Origin: Nissolia schottii
Taxonomy: Eukaryota; Streptophyta; Magnoliopsida; Fabales; Fabaceae
Direction of reading: 5' to 3'
Assembly: GCA_003254905.1 (NCBI GenBank)
Contig: QANU01031401.1
Location: forward strand, 73,679-137,678
DNA length: 64,000 nt
In this document: positions 21,603 through 40,772 of the stretch, piece after piece
Layout: each line of letters opens with the position of its first letter
Position numbering within the stretch: position 1 is the stretch's first letter
Position numbers and translations under genes: made by a program
Notes under the pieces: generated by a model
Told to the model about the DNA's origin: nothing
What the model saw: the letters and a program-made list of their open reading frames with translations, nothing else
The model's database searches: none

Positions 21603-23330
21603 TGATGTGATTCCTATCCAGCCGCTTGTGTTAACTTGATGCAGTCCAAACAGATTTTCTGCAGGACCGCCTTGCTAAAATCCGTAGATGATTGATGGGT
21701 TGTGTTTTTTTTTTCTTGTGTTTCTATAAGAAGGAAAGAAAGATATAGACGCCACACTCAAGATAAAGGTGAGAAGGTGAGTGGTAAGTCTTGGTTGATC
21801 GCCACAAGTTGCCTTGGTAAGATCAGATTTAGTTCTTTACCCAAGAACTAAAGTGAAGCTCTCACAATTGGGAGAAAAAAACTCAAAATGCATTCATAAT
21901 TTGATTTAAAGATTTACATTGAGTTCTTTTTATAGACTTAGTGGACTGCACCAAGATATTGAATTTTCTACAATTTCCACTATGTATTTATGACCCACTT
22001 AGCATTGAAACTAGCACTAAGACTTCATTATCTAACATAACTGTCTAGGGACTCAAAAGACACTACCAACTAACCTAAGAAAGAATAAAAGTCATCTGAA
22101 AATAATGACCAAAATAAAATCACGAAAATTACATAAATAATATTAATTTTCAACTAATTAAAACCAATTTATTCTAGCCCAATTTATTTGTAACTTGATC
22201 ACTTGAATTGGGCTCTATCTTGGATCTTCAAGTGACTTCTTCATGTTGGGCTTGACTATTCTTTAAGCTAAAGAAGAATGGTCCATTTTGGGAGCTCATG
22301 TAATGTCCAATTTTTGATCACCCATGTGCACATATCATTCTCTCCCTCTTCAAAAAGATTCATCCTCGAATCTTCCTAAAATGAACCCAAACCCAATCAC
22401 CAGGTTCAAAAACCACATGGTTTTGCCCCTCCATAAATTTTTGGGTTTCCAACCTGCTTCTCTTTTCAAACATTATTTCTGCTTTTTATGTTTTGCTTTA
22501 GGCTTCTCAACTTTACTTTCCCCATCAACAATAGAAATTAAAGTCCTCGATACATCATCCGAGAATACATCTTCAAGTTCTTACAACAGAGAAACAAAAC
22601 TACTTGGAAAATTTGTCATAAGTTCAAATTTAATGGGTGAAAACTCCCCAAGCTGAATCACAATCAAATCTCCTTTTCCTACATAAGCACTATTGAAATG
22701 ATCTTTTGCATAAATACATAGTTTTCTCTCAACTTGCTCACTTTACTCATTTTTCACACTTTTTTCTCTATTTTCACTCATCTCACTTTTTGCTTTTTCC
22801 TCTTTATTTTCTCTCATTGTTTGCCTTTCATGATTCTTTTCTTTTATGGCCTATTTTCTTTCATGTTTTTCTCTTACCTCACTTCCCAAATTTCCAAGAG
22901 ATGATTATTGAACCTCCACTAATTTAACCTTTTTAGGCTGAATTGAAATTGGTTGCTCCATCTTTGGTTGGTTCCTCCATGGAATGGAGTTGGAACTAGA
23001 AGAATTTCTTAAATTCGTGCTCTTCATTATCCTCTTCATCCTTTCATAGAGCTCTTCAAATTTTGAATTGAAAAGCCTTTCTAGATTATAGCCAATGCTT
23101 GCATTTGAATAGAAAATAAGTCTCCACCTTGTGATGAATTTTCTTCTCCTAACATGTTAAACGGATTGTAAGGAATACTAAGCTCTAAATACCAAATGAT
23201 GTGATTCCTGTCTAGTTGCTTGCGTTAACTTGATGCAGTCCGAACAGATTTTCTGCAGGACTGCCTTGCTAAAATTCGTAGGTGATTGATGGGTTGTGTT
23301 TGGTTTTTTTTTTTGGAGAAAAAACTCAAA
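21603..23330 (-). mobile_element. Small retroelement remnant with direct terminal repeats (fossil)
   Basis: Two direct copies of a ~115-bp sequence starting TGATGTGATTCC lie at 21603 and 23197. Just inside the right copy, the minus strand reads TTTGGTATTTAGAGC, close to the initiator-methionine tRNA primer site TGGTATCAGAGC. The right copy would therefore be the 5' LTR of a minus-strand element and the left one the 3' LTR. The interior has traces of gag-like coding on the minus strand but is broken throughout. Its right LTR is cut short against the next LTR fragment. Confidence 0.55.
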
Positions 23331-25356
23331 ATGATAGGAAAAAGACCCTATTATATAACTATGTACTTTCTTCAGGGTACACCAAGCTCTCTGTGACCGA
23401 AACCTTCTTAAGATATTACAGTTTCCCTAAGGTTCATTTATGATCTTTACAGAGTTAGGTGATAGATTCTAGTGATCTACGGTTGTTCTAAAACCCAAGT
23501 GACAACCATGCCCTCATGATGCATAATAACATAATCAAGGTGCATAATACATAGTGGTTTACATCATCATACCTTATACATTACATGATACATGACTCGC
23601 ATCTCAATCGATGGGGAAAGCTTAAGACATGGGGCTGAAATCCTAAGTCAATCGAATGGCCTTTCAGGAGGCATTCGAATGCCATAGAATTTTGGCTCTC
23701 GGGTTAGTGCATAAAATGGGTCATTCGAATGACCTAGACTGGGTCATTCGAATGACATATGTCTTATACTCTTAGTTTAGTGAAATCAGTGACTCATTCG
23801 AATGACTAATGCTAGTCATTCGAATGACTCATCTGTTGTGCTCTCAGTTTTAAAAATTCAGGGATTCATTCGAATGACCAAGGCCTAGTCATTCGAATGA
23901 CTCACCTCTGTGATTCTCAGCTTTTGAAATCTCTACGATTCATTCGAATGACCCGGGGTGGTCATTTGAATGGCCCGTATCAGTTTGCTCTCTGTTCTTG
24001 AAAATTTCATGGTTCATTCAAATGACCATAGCTTGGTCATTCGAATGACCACAGAACTGTGACATATATTAGTGATTCATTTGTTACCATTTCTAACACC
24101 AATCCATTCCCTTTTCATATAACCATAAAGACAACTTTCCAACACTCAAATAAACATATTTTCAGTTTCTAAAACTTACTATAACACATATTCACCATTC
24201 TCAAACACATAACATATATTTCATTATATTTTCACACATAACACACACATAGATCACCAAGGGGTGATTGGAACTAGAACTACCCACTTCCTAGAAGATT
24301 TGTTGGTGGAGAAGGTGTTAAGAAAAGTTTCCCCAATGTGCTTGGAGTTCCAAGCTAGTGACCACCTTCTCCAAGAGAAAACTTGAACATATTTTGTGTT
24401 TTGTGTGGTCTCTTAGGGAAGGAAGATGAGTTTTTCTTGGTGACTTTGGGTAGACAAGAGAAGACCAAAATTAGAATGTGGTGGCTAGTGATGTTTGGTT
24501 TGGCTTAGGGAAAATGGCAAGAAAGCTTAAGCTTTTGTTGAAGACTATGAGGGATGCTTTGGGGACTTGGTTTTTCTTTGGTTTTTGTAGAGAAAATGAA
24601 GAGAAGAAGATGATGAAAATGGGAGAGAGCGCTGTTGATGGTGAGACTCGGGTAGGAAGGGAAATTGTGAGAAAAATGAGATTAAAAATTGATTTGTGTA
24701 ATTATGGGTGAATAGTGGAAAGTATGGGTATGGGTAAGGTGATTTGAAGTGTGTAAGAGAGTTGTTGAAGGGGGAGTATGGGGCTGTGATGTGCATGGCT
24801 GATTTGGGGGAAATTTCTCCCAAATTTGTCTCGTGTTCGGTCGTGCTTGGCTGTTAACTATCTGGTTACACGCGTGACCGCACGCGCAAAAATTTACCGA
24901 ATGACATAAAAATTATCTACACATAATTTTACACTAATTACACGCTTACAATAAGAATTTTGGAACTATCTAAGATATTCTAAATTTCCCCTGTAAAAGT
25001 GCGTTTTTACGGGTACCGTAGGTACGTACTTAAATTTTCGGTAATGACAAAAAATTAGTAGGAAATATTGCTTAAACATAAAATTACATTTTTCAAATAA
25101 TTCTTATAAGGAATTTAATTTTAATCTAAGGTACTCGTAATTTCCTATTCGTAAAATTTTATTCTACGAGTGCCTTCGATATGTATTAAATTCCAACGAC
25201 GACCGTAAGTCGGTCTGGATCTAGCGAAATCCGTGAGATTACGAAACCATTATTTTGAATGGTATTTTTGGGAAACAATTTTGTACTTAAATTATCTAGT
25301 CTAAATAATTGGCTCGTACATATTAATAACGCGAAATTCTTTTTAAAGAAAAAGCG
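23331..25356 (-). mobile_element. LTR fragment, TGTAACA...TGTTACA family (fossil)
   Basis: Right-hand ~2.0 kb of a reversed family LTR. It ends with GCGGGATGCTACA at 25356, against the LINE remnant. It includes the shared CTCATGATGCA module and six pairs of ATTCGAAT-centred palindromes (about 23640-24065). The left part is missing. Confidence 0.7.
23640..24065. repeat. Array of paired GTCATTCGAATGAC palindromes
   Basis: Six units of about 70-80 bp. Each carries two copies, about 25 bp apart, of the 14-bp perfect palindrome GTCATTCGAATGAC or a 1-3 base variant. The spacers share a CTCTCAGTTTTAAAA-like core. Confidence 0.85.
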
Positions 25357-26110
25357 GGATGCTACACATCCTCCACCAACACATATCTCCTTACTGGACG
25401 AGCCAAGTCCAACTCCACAAATACCCTTGCAAACTTCCTTCGATCTCCCTTCGTGGTTACAATATCAAATTTCACCGGCTTACCCAGGATTGCCGCAATA
25501 GTATATAGAATACTTTCATGATAAAAACATGGATTCATCCTCGTAAAGTGAATCCATACTAGGGTACAACCAAAACATTGCTCCTGGGGTTGAAATTTGT
25601 GCTCCACCGTTTCACCGCCAAGTATTCATTCTGTAGCATCCATGATCCTCTCATCACCACCCTTTCTCGATCTGCCTCCAAGTCGAACTTGACGAGGAAA
25701 TACCCAAAGCCCACATTCATCACGTCAAAGCTCGTATAATGTCCACAAACCTTTTAAATGAGATTGCACCATCGCAAAGGAGAAAGGCACGCTCAAACAT
25801 TTGATCACCATCGAATCTTCCCAAGGTCCGGAGACCTGTTGTAGCACTTCCTGACTGAATTTTCCTTGGAAGCAAGCTTGGATTAGATCAAGTCTCGAAG
25901 GAGGTTTAGATGTTGTGGAGCCAACCCTCCCAAAACCTTGTCACAAAACGGTACCATCTTCATGACTACCTTTGGAGGGCGATTCTTTGAAACGTCATGC
26001 TCCCTCAAAATCTCCTCTTCTTCCCTCTCATTATCAGCCATGGCCTCATCTGGCGCCCCTTCATGAATGCCTGGCTCGCCCACCAGGGCGCTCCCCTCAA
26101 CCATCATGTC
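25357..26110 (-). pseudogene. LINE ORF1 remnant (DUF4283 / zinc-knuckle type)
   Basis: Minus-strand remains of the ORF1 of a plant L1-type LINE. In order from about 26107 down: an acidic leader; a KMVPFCDKVLGG block; a block with PWEDSMVIKCL; then, after a frame change near 25720, VGFGYFLVKFDLEADRERV, the DUF4283 signature; and a last part with NPCFYHESILYTIAAILGKPVKFD followed by KFARVFVELDLARPVRRYVL. The zinc knuckle and ORF2 are absent, because the copy stops at 25357 where a family LTR ends. It is non-functional: at least one frameshift and one stop are present, and the 3' half is gone. Confidence 0.8.
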
Positions 26111-26379
26111 CTCCTTACCACCTGAAACACTCCAATGCTCTCCCCTTTATCACCATGTCCTATATCTAAAGCCTTATCGTACTTCATCCTCTTATTGCTC
26201 TCCTTCTCACCACTTCTCTCCTTCTCTCCCTTTGTTCCTCTTCTGGCATAAATTAGATCAAGATTATAAAATATTATCATAACATAATGACTAAAATAAC
26301 CCATGAACAACAACACAACCCATGAACAACAACACACTCATCTTGAGTTGCTAGAGATTGACACATCACTGATTCAGAA

Positions 26380-26605
26380 GACTCTAATGGCATGACGTTA
26401 ACATCTTATATAGATGCATTGCTTCCCACGAACAAAAATATTAGCTAGAGTGAATATAGTCCACACTGACTTAGAAGAATCTCATGGCATGACATTAACA
26501 TAGGCAGTGCTTCCTCGTGAACAAAAGTATTAATTAGAGTGAATATAGTCCCACGCATTGCTTCCCCGCAAACAAAAATATTAACTAGAGTGAATATAGT
26601 CTAGC
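26380..26605. repeat. Threefold irregular direct repeat
   Basis: Three copies of a GCTTCCC...AACAAAAATATTAACTAGAG...GAATATAGTC module, two of them with an ATGGCATGAC...TTAACAT segment in front. Non-coding and of unknown origin. Confidence 0.7.
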
Positions 26606-27980
26606 TTCCCACTAGAACTGGAAGCTAGTTTCACTAGAAGTAGAACTTTCAATGAATTTAGCAACTAGAAGCATAAATTTCAATAAATTAGCAAGTCTAA
26701 ATACTTTGGGAGGGATTATTAAGGGAAGGGTAGCATCCCAACTCATTTTATTGCCAAATTAGTCTTTGTCAAATTCAAAAGTATAACATTTAGTCCCTCA
26801 ATTTAGATGCCCAACAAAGACCATGGCGTTAACAAAGTGACGTGTCTTGAACTTATCTCACTTCCACCTCATTTATTCTTCTTAAGTAGCTTATGCCCAA
26901 TATTATATAATTTCTTCAAAGGCATCGACAGTAATCAGCTCTGACACAAAAAAAAAGATGGCTATTGATGTTCATTTCTGCTCTAAGCTTCAAGCTTACC
27001 TAGAAACTGCCAATGTCATTTTAAGGTGGACGAATGATGTGAAAATGAGATGTATTTAACACTAGTATGTTACCCCGTCATCATTCAAGTAAATGGTTTT
27101 TATAATCTTAAGAGAAGGATTAACATGTTCTACTTTTAAATTTCACAAAGATTAGTTTGATTGAAAAAAAATTTAGGAAACTAATTTGACAACTTAGAAT
27201 GCTAGATGACCCAATTTAGTTCAAATAATTTTAGAAATATTAATTTGTCTGATTTAAAATTTTAGAAAAATAATTTGAGGGAGTCATCAAATTTCTTTTT
27301 TGGGTATTTCTCTTTAGAAAAATTATCACATTACAACGCAGTACAAATTGGACCAAGCCCAAAGATCTCATAATAACCAGGTGTGAGGTGTACAACAGTG
27401 TTGCAGACCAAATCCTCGTTATAACGGCGGAGCACTGCGTACTGTGCTACTGCTCTGCCTAGTAAAGGGTAAACTGAGATTCTAACCGAAGAAAATAAAC
27501 GACGTCAATCCGCCCGAGTACCAAATTTTGGGTTGATGTTCAGCGGAAATGCTACGCTATAGTGTATATTGCACTATAGATATTAAAAAGTGTACAAGTA
27601 AAATATTAGTGTTTAATTATTAAAAAAAAAGTGATAATTTTTTTTGAATTAAAATTGTTTTAAAAGGTATTATGTACCTTTATGAGTAATGTGTATTACT
27701 CTTTTCATTTTTCTTTTATTGCCATTTGACAAAAATACATAATTTAAAAAATAATTTAATAAATATTAAAATAAAAAATATAATATATATATATATATAT
27801 AAAATTAACCTTTAAATAATAAGTTTTATAGTTATTAAGTGTTATAAAAAAATGTATTTAATATTTTTTTAATCTAATTAAATAATAATTAATTTTAAAA
27901 ATTTTGTTGTTTAAAAAACGGCCAAAAAAAAAATATGGACAGTTAGTATTTTACAATAGTTAAGATTTGTATACTTCAAT
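26606..27980. other. AT-rich spacer upstream of ARF1
   Basis: No gene. Very AT-rich around 27590-27910, with a short TA run at about 27782-27800. The last part should hold the ARF1 promoter. Confidence 0.45.
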
Positions 27981-27987
27981 TTATAAA
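27981..27987 (+). promoter_or_regulatory. Candidate TATA box of ARF1
   Basis: TTATAAA about 140 bp before the end of a plausible 5' leader exon. The transcript start and the leader intron (about 28135-28653) are inferred, so this call is weak. Confidence 0.35.
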
Positions 27988-28134
27988 TTGCAGCAGTGGC
28001 GGATGCGTGCGTTCTACAAATCCGCGAAAGGCTAAACGTGGTTAACGGTGGTAGTAACAGCAGCTCCATTTCTCTTCTTTGCAAAGAGAAGAGATCTGCT
28101 CTCATCTCCTTCGTAAATTCATCTCTCTTTCAAG

Positions 28135-28653
28135 GCAAGCCCTCTCTCCTTTTTCTCTTCTTTCAATTCTTTTATCTTCCGATCTCTTCTCTGCGCATAG
28201 ATCTCTTCACCATCTCAAACTTTAAAAATAAAATCCCTCTCTTCTCGATCTCCCTCATTTTCTATTTTATCACTATTTCTTTTGGTTTGCATTTTTTTTT
28301 TAGTTATAATTTCAGTTGCGTTTGTGGATTAGTGTCTTCATTTCTCTGATTTTCATCTCTTTTTTTTTCCTGCGATTTGGTTGTGTGCCTGCTCGATCTG
28401 CGTCGCGCGTCGTGAGATCACGCGATTTGAAACCACGAGCTTGCATTCTTTGGTTATTTTCGGAATTTTGGTTGTTCATGCATGTATCTGGTTCTAATAC
28501 GTGATTATAGATTGCGCGCTTATTCTTCAGTTTCGTGTGATGTTATGAATCTTATGATGATTTTCCATCTGCATAGTGTTTCAATTTGATTTTTTTTGTC
28601 AGTTAGATTTGGATCGAATGATCTCATACTTTATGCTGATTTTGTGGATTCAG
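28135..28653 (+). other. Probable 5'-leader intron of ARF1
   Basis: A clear acceptor (TTTGTGGATTCAG) ends at 28653, eleven bases before the ATG. Plant ARF1 genes commonly have an intron just before the start codon. The best donor I see is CAAG followed by GCAAGC at 28135, a GC-type donor of good consensus. A GT donor elsewhere in the leader cannot be excluded. Confidence 0.5.
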
Positions 28654-28658
28654 AGTAA

Positions 28659-35893
<7,235 letters not shown>

Positions 35894-35899
35894 AGATCT

Positions 35900-36215
35900 A
35901 ACGGTGCAAGAACTTGAGTACTCTCCAGCAATTATGATCTCCAGTTTCTGATTTTCTTGCCTTAGATTTTAATTGCTCGAGCATGTATTATTTTGTTTTG
36001 AAGAAAGAACCGCCATCAATCTACTAGCCTGAAGAATAATTTGAATTTTTTTTCCTTGTATAACCTAATAGCATTGTTTACCCATTGATTTATGAAGCCA
36101 ATTGAATCGTTGAAAGCCTCGAGTTTGTGTATTTTAGATATGATGCTCATTAGAGTAAAGCCATGGAAAATCGGGAAGTTAACTCACCTGTGAATTGTTA
36201 ACTGTTCCAACCGAA
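35900..36215 (+). other. ARF1 3' untranslated region and flank
   Basis: T-rich, non-coding sequence after the stop at 35893. The polyadenylation site is not identifiable with certainty. Confidence 0.4.
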
Positions 36216-36221
36216 ATAATT

Positions 36222-36252
<31 letters not shown>

Positions 36253-36256
36253 GGGN
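36216..36256. other. Homopolymer T/G run ending in N (likely assembly artefact)
   Basis: A T run passes directly into about 25 G and then one N. Long pure G runs next to an N are typical of sequencing or gap-closing errors. Confidence 0.7.
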
Positions 36257-37350
36257 ACCCAAAATAATTTTCGCTCACTTCTTTTAAATGGTTTTATGCT
36301 TTCTATAAATAGTCTCCGAAATTTTTCTCTACAAAATTAAGCATTTCTTAAAATATGACTTACTTATATCTAAGTTTTTTCTCATCAATATTTTGTTCTA
36401 TAAAATTTTTCCCTCCAAAAAATATTATCTCAGTTTTTTTCTATATTGTAAGTGGAAGATCCGTTTATCCACTTGTAAACGCTACTGCAAATAGTTCAGG
36501 AAACTTGTACAGAAACCCTAGCGTGCTCTTAGTGCTCCGAGTTTTCACGTGTCCTATTTCTGAACGAGTCCTATGGTAGGTGTATTAGAGTTCTTAGGGA
36601 AACAAAGAGGAATTTATAGGGACAAGGTTATGGAGAATTTGTGATTAGGTTTGGGTGGTATGTCTGTGTCTATGTTTTGGCAGAGCTACGGTAAAGTGTA
36701 CGAACGGAACGTGTTTTATGTTAACTCTTGCATGTGATTTCCAAGAGCCACAAAGGGGTGTTTATAGGCCATCCTTGTTCGTGGGCTTCTTCAAATTTGA
36801 AGAAGAATTGAATAAAAATCAGTGAATAATGGCATAAGCCATGATGTCATTACATGAGTCATTATGCCTAATCATCTTTAGTGATAAACTTGGACATTTT
36901 GACTCTCCAAGTGGAGAATTTCTGGCCATGTAAAATTTCCTAAGTTGGTCGTGACTTAGCTCTTCAATTTTGAGACCAAATTCTAATCGCGGTTGATCGT
37001 GTTTGGTCTTTAGCTATTCGTGTACTTCGTGTAACCTAAAAATATTCCAAACACATCATTGTGATCTACTAATTTTTATAAGAAGGAATTTAAGTCAATC
37101 CAAGGTATTCGTAAATTAATTTTCATATAAGTGTTCTTTACGGATACCTTTGATACATGACTAAATTCCAGCGACAAAAGGTAAGTAATTCAGTGTCAGT
37201 GAAATTTTGCGAAATTGCAAACTATTACATTTACAGACATTTTTGACTTAAGAATTTATATTTCTAAATTTTTAACCTACACAGAGAGCTTGTACATGTA
37301 TTTATTTGGCGTGCTTTTCACTAAGAAAAAAGCCGGGTGTCATAGGCAGC
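36257..37350 (-). mobile_element. LTR fragment, TGTAACA family (fossil)
   Basis: Follows the 5' (right-hand) part of the reversed family LTR: a TATA-like GTTTATAGGCC, a GATCGTGTTTGGTC module, a TTTACGGATACCTTTGA module, and an end near 37350 (GCCGGGTGTCA). The left side is cut at the homopolymer and N. Confidence 0.6.
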
Positions 37351-37421
37351 AGAAGAAGAGGATGATGACCCAGAGGAGGATCTAGAAGAGCATTGAAGGA
37401 CCACCCCGTGAAGCATCAGCG

Positions 37422-40277
37422 TGAAACAAACACCCTAGCTAACTGTCTACGCTTAAGTCATACGTAATGCTCACTAGGTTGTTTATTACTTGGTGGGAAA
37501 ACTTATAGTCCATTGCTATCTTTTAAAAATACTTACTTATGAAAATATAGACCGATTTTAAACTTTTCTTTCTTAGATTATTGCATAAGATATGAGTCGT
37601 GTGTTGGATAGAGCATTTAATACCAGCGATAGAGCCCTTAGGCTTAACAATTACAGGTCCAATATCAGCAACAGATAGATAAGCAATCATGCGGTCCACC
37701 ATATATCCTTATAGGAAGTCATATAGTTAGTTATTACAATAAGTACTATACACTTATCAAGTTCGTCAAAATACAATAAACGTCTTCAAAACATAAGGGC
37801 TAACTGGAACATTTCACACTTAGCCCTTGGCAAAACTCTTGCTTAGTCTGGTCTCTTGAGGTCCACTTCACGTTACTGCCCTTCACAACTCCTCATGCGG
37901 CTCGGTAGAGTCCTCATAGTAAGTTCCGTCGTACGTCCTTGGAGTCATAAACAAGTGGGGGTGAGAACGATGTGTTCTCAGTGGGAAAAACCTTAGCACT
38001 AGGGCCTTGCATTTTCTTTGGTTATACTCGAGGCCGCTCAGGGGATCTCTACGTGTACATACATACTATAATCCCTACTGATTATTAGTCGCCATACTAG
38101 TCCTGAGCAGCTTTATATACGTTACTAGGTGAGCGGGGAATCTAATCTTGCTTACTTAATTATAAGTTCTCATGCTTATGCATACTTATGTACTTACATA
38201 TACATACCTATACATATATGCATCTCACATACATCATGCATGAGGGGGATCTGGGGTTCTCTTACGCGCCCTGTGGCTGCGTCCTGCTTTGGTACATAGT
38301 CCTTTCACCTTTGTAGTCATGGTCGCGCCTACAACCTACTTGCGTTCCCTACTGTTGACGACCCGACAGCGCCCTAACCGGTGTGGTAGTTGGCCACATA
38401 AAGTTCATAGGAGGAAGACATCGACCAACGATAGGCACAACCACCCAACTGAGGGGATGGCGAGGGATCGACCCTGTGACTCTATCAGGCGTGGACTTGT
38501 GGGTCGGCCTTGTGACTCGACCAGGTCAGCCCTGTGACTTGACCTTGTGTTACTTCGTTCAGTTTATTATGGGCCCATTCTTTAGTCAGGCATGTGCCTG
38601 TAATCAACATAGTCCTATGCCTGTATTCATAAACTCAGGCCTGTGCCTATGGTATCATAGTTAGGCCTGTGTCTGTGTTCATAACCAATCCATCTTGTTG
38701 AACTGGTAAGGGGCTTGTCCGGTGGACGTGCCAAGAGAGGGGCTTCCTATCATATAACTACTTACTTGCTTTAAGGTACACCGGACCCTTGGTGGTCGGA
38801 AACTTCTTAGAGCATTACTTATTCCCTAGAGTTCAATTATGATCTTTAAGCATTAAATGATTACTTCTAGTTATCTAAGGTTGTCGTAACACCTGGGTGA
38901 CAACCCGGTTCTCATGATGCACTTTATCATTAAACATAAGCATATTCAAGGTTACACATAAGTCATACGGATAAGTGTTTTGTTGGAATCATGTGGCCTA
39001 AGAAAATTTCATAAACATTCATCCCCTGGTTCAGGTTAGCTCAGTGACCTAGAGCTCCCTGGGTTGTTCAACACACATGGGAAACCATGGTTCAAGCCGC
39101 TCAGCGCCCCCTTGGGGTCGCTTACCGGTCCTTGAATCCATCCAGATCACATAATCTTATTTCAAAACCTTTCCCTGAAACGTTCTTTAGGCTACTCAGC
39201 AGTCCTTGAAGCCCCTAGGTCACAACATAGTTTCAAAACATTTTCCTTTAAGGCCTTAAGCCCTAGGCCGCTCAGCGCCCTGGGCGTGACCTAGGGTTCC
39301 TCCTTTGTTTTCTTTCTATTCTTTCATCCCTTTCCCATGTCCACTTCTTAGGGCTTTTCCACAAGTTTCAACAACCACAATACAACATTATTCAGCTCAA
39401 ATAACATATCAAAACCATCTATACAACATAAACCTAGCATATCTAACATAACACACAACAATTCACAGGATCACACATAACAACGAGAAGTCACCAAGGA
39501 GGTGAGAAAGCTAAGTTTACCCACTTCCTTAGAGTCTTGTGGATGGTTGGGAGAGTGAGGCAAGGTTTCCCTGGGTGTGTAGCTTTCCCAATTAGTTTCC
39601 TGGTTCCAGCAGCGTGATGGCAGGGTTTCTGAACGGAACAAATTTTGAGCAGAGATTTGGGAAATGAGAAAGTGAGAAATTGAAGAATGATGGGGGGCTA
39701 TTTATAGCCTCAAGGCCGTGTGGCCTTGGCCATTTTTAGCCACATGAATTAATGAAAAAGAAAAACGGACAAGAAATCAATTAAAAGGATAGGAATGCCA
39801 AGTCAAAGCTAGTCTTCTTTGACTTTTTGACCAAATACTTGGTCCATGGGAAGAGAGAGAAAACGTGAGTGAGAGGGCCGATTGCCTTGGGTCATGGGGC
39901 CCACTTTCTAGTTCGATTTGATCGTGTTTTGTTGTATGCTGTCCAGGCGCTTCGCATACGGCCGTTCGAAAACTATTCCGGTCGTATTTTCGTGATCTCC
40001 TAATTTTCCTAGTGAGGGGTTTAGGTTTATCCAAGGTATTTGTGAATTTATTTTCATACAAGTGTTCTTCACCGGTACCTTTTATGTATGATTAAATTCT
40101 GATGGCGAAAGGCGATAAATCTGGTGTCTGCGAATTTTCGCGAAATTGCGGACTATGGCCTTAATTAGTGCTTTTTGGTAGATAAAATTAGAATTGACAA
40201 CCCTAATCCAATTATACCACTTATATATCCATTTATTACGCGAACTCTTTGTAAGGGAAAATAATCGGGATGTTACA
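37422..40277 (-). mobile_element. Solo LTR, 2.86 kb, TSD CAGCG (fossil)
   Basis: Single family LTR ending TGTTACA at 40277, with CAGCG repeated on both sides (37417-37421 and 40278-40282). On the minus strand it has the TATA box (GGCTATAAATAGCC, about 39688-39701). It carries a CCTGTGACT / AGGCCTGTGCCTGT-type repeat slot (about 38468-38690) and CCGCTCAGCGC palindromes (about 39095-39285). No internal region is left. Confidence 0.88.
38468..38690. repeat. Short repeats in LTR (CCTGTGACTCGACC and AGGCCTGTGCCTGT types)
   Basis: Two adjacent short-repeat tracts in the variable slot of this solo LTR: about four copies of the first word and about five of the second. Confidence 0.65.
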
Positions 40278-40282
40278 CAGCG

Positions 40283-40772
40283 TGTCTAAGAAGGCCTACC
40301 GTGAAGTACTTTTGTCTGGGCTAAATGAGTAGTGTGCCATTAGCCCTTAGGTTATGTATTTGGATTGTAAGCTATATGATGCTATATGTGTAGTAACTAT
40401 TATATGACTTATGTAATGTATCAATGATGTTGTTGATGGACCACATGTGATGCACTACCTTGTTAATTGCCTGTTTAACCTGTATTGATTACTATAGAAC
40501 CGTTAAACCCCAAGGCTCTATCACTTGTACTATATGTGTTCTATTCTACGCGTGGCTCATACTTTTATGCTTTAAAAAATGAAGGGAAAATATGCTTTTG
40601 TTGGAATACTTTTAGTCCTATATTATCTTTGAAAATATTTTTTAATTGAAAATATGGACCAATTTAAAACATTTTCCTTTCTGTATTAAAACTTAAGATA
40701 TGAGCCGCGGGCGTTCAAGAAGACATACATATATGCGCAAGTGATAGAGTCCTAAAAGACTTAGGCAGTAAA
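40283..40772. mobile_element. Head-to-head LTR fragments (fossil)
   Basis: About 40490-40580 matches the family LTR in plus orientation (GGCTCTATCACTTGTAC, then CGTGGCTCATAC). About 40590-40770 matches the same segment in the opposite orientation (ATATGAGCCGCGGGCG). Two truncated copies therefore meet here in inverted order. Confidence 0.5.

Noticed and set aside
23640-24065. CRISPR-like array (regular short repeats with spacers)
   Set aside because: The repeats are degenerate palindromes in pairs, the spacers are themselves similar, and the setting is a plant LTR. It is a minisatellite.
36229-36256. Long G run as a possible G-quadruplex
   Set aside because: A pure homopolymer ending in N is more likely an assembly artefact than a real structure.
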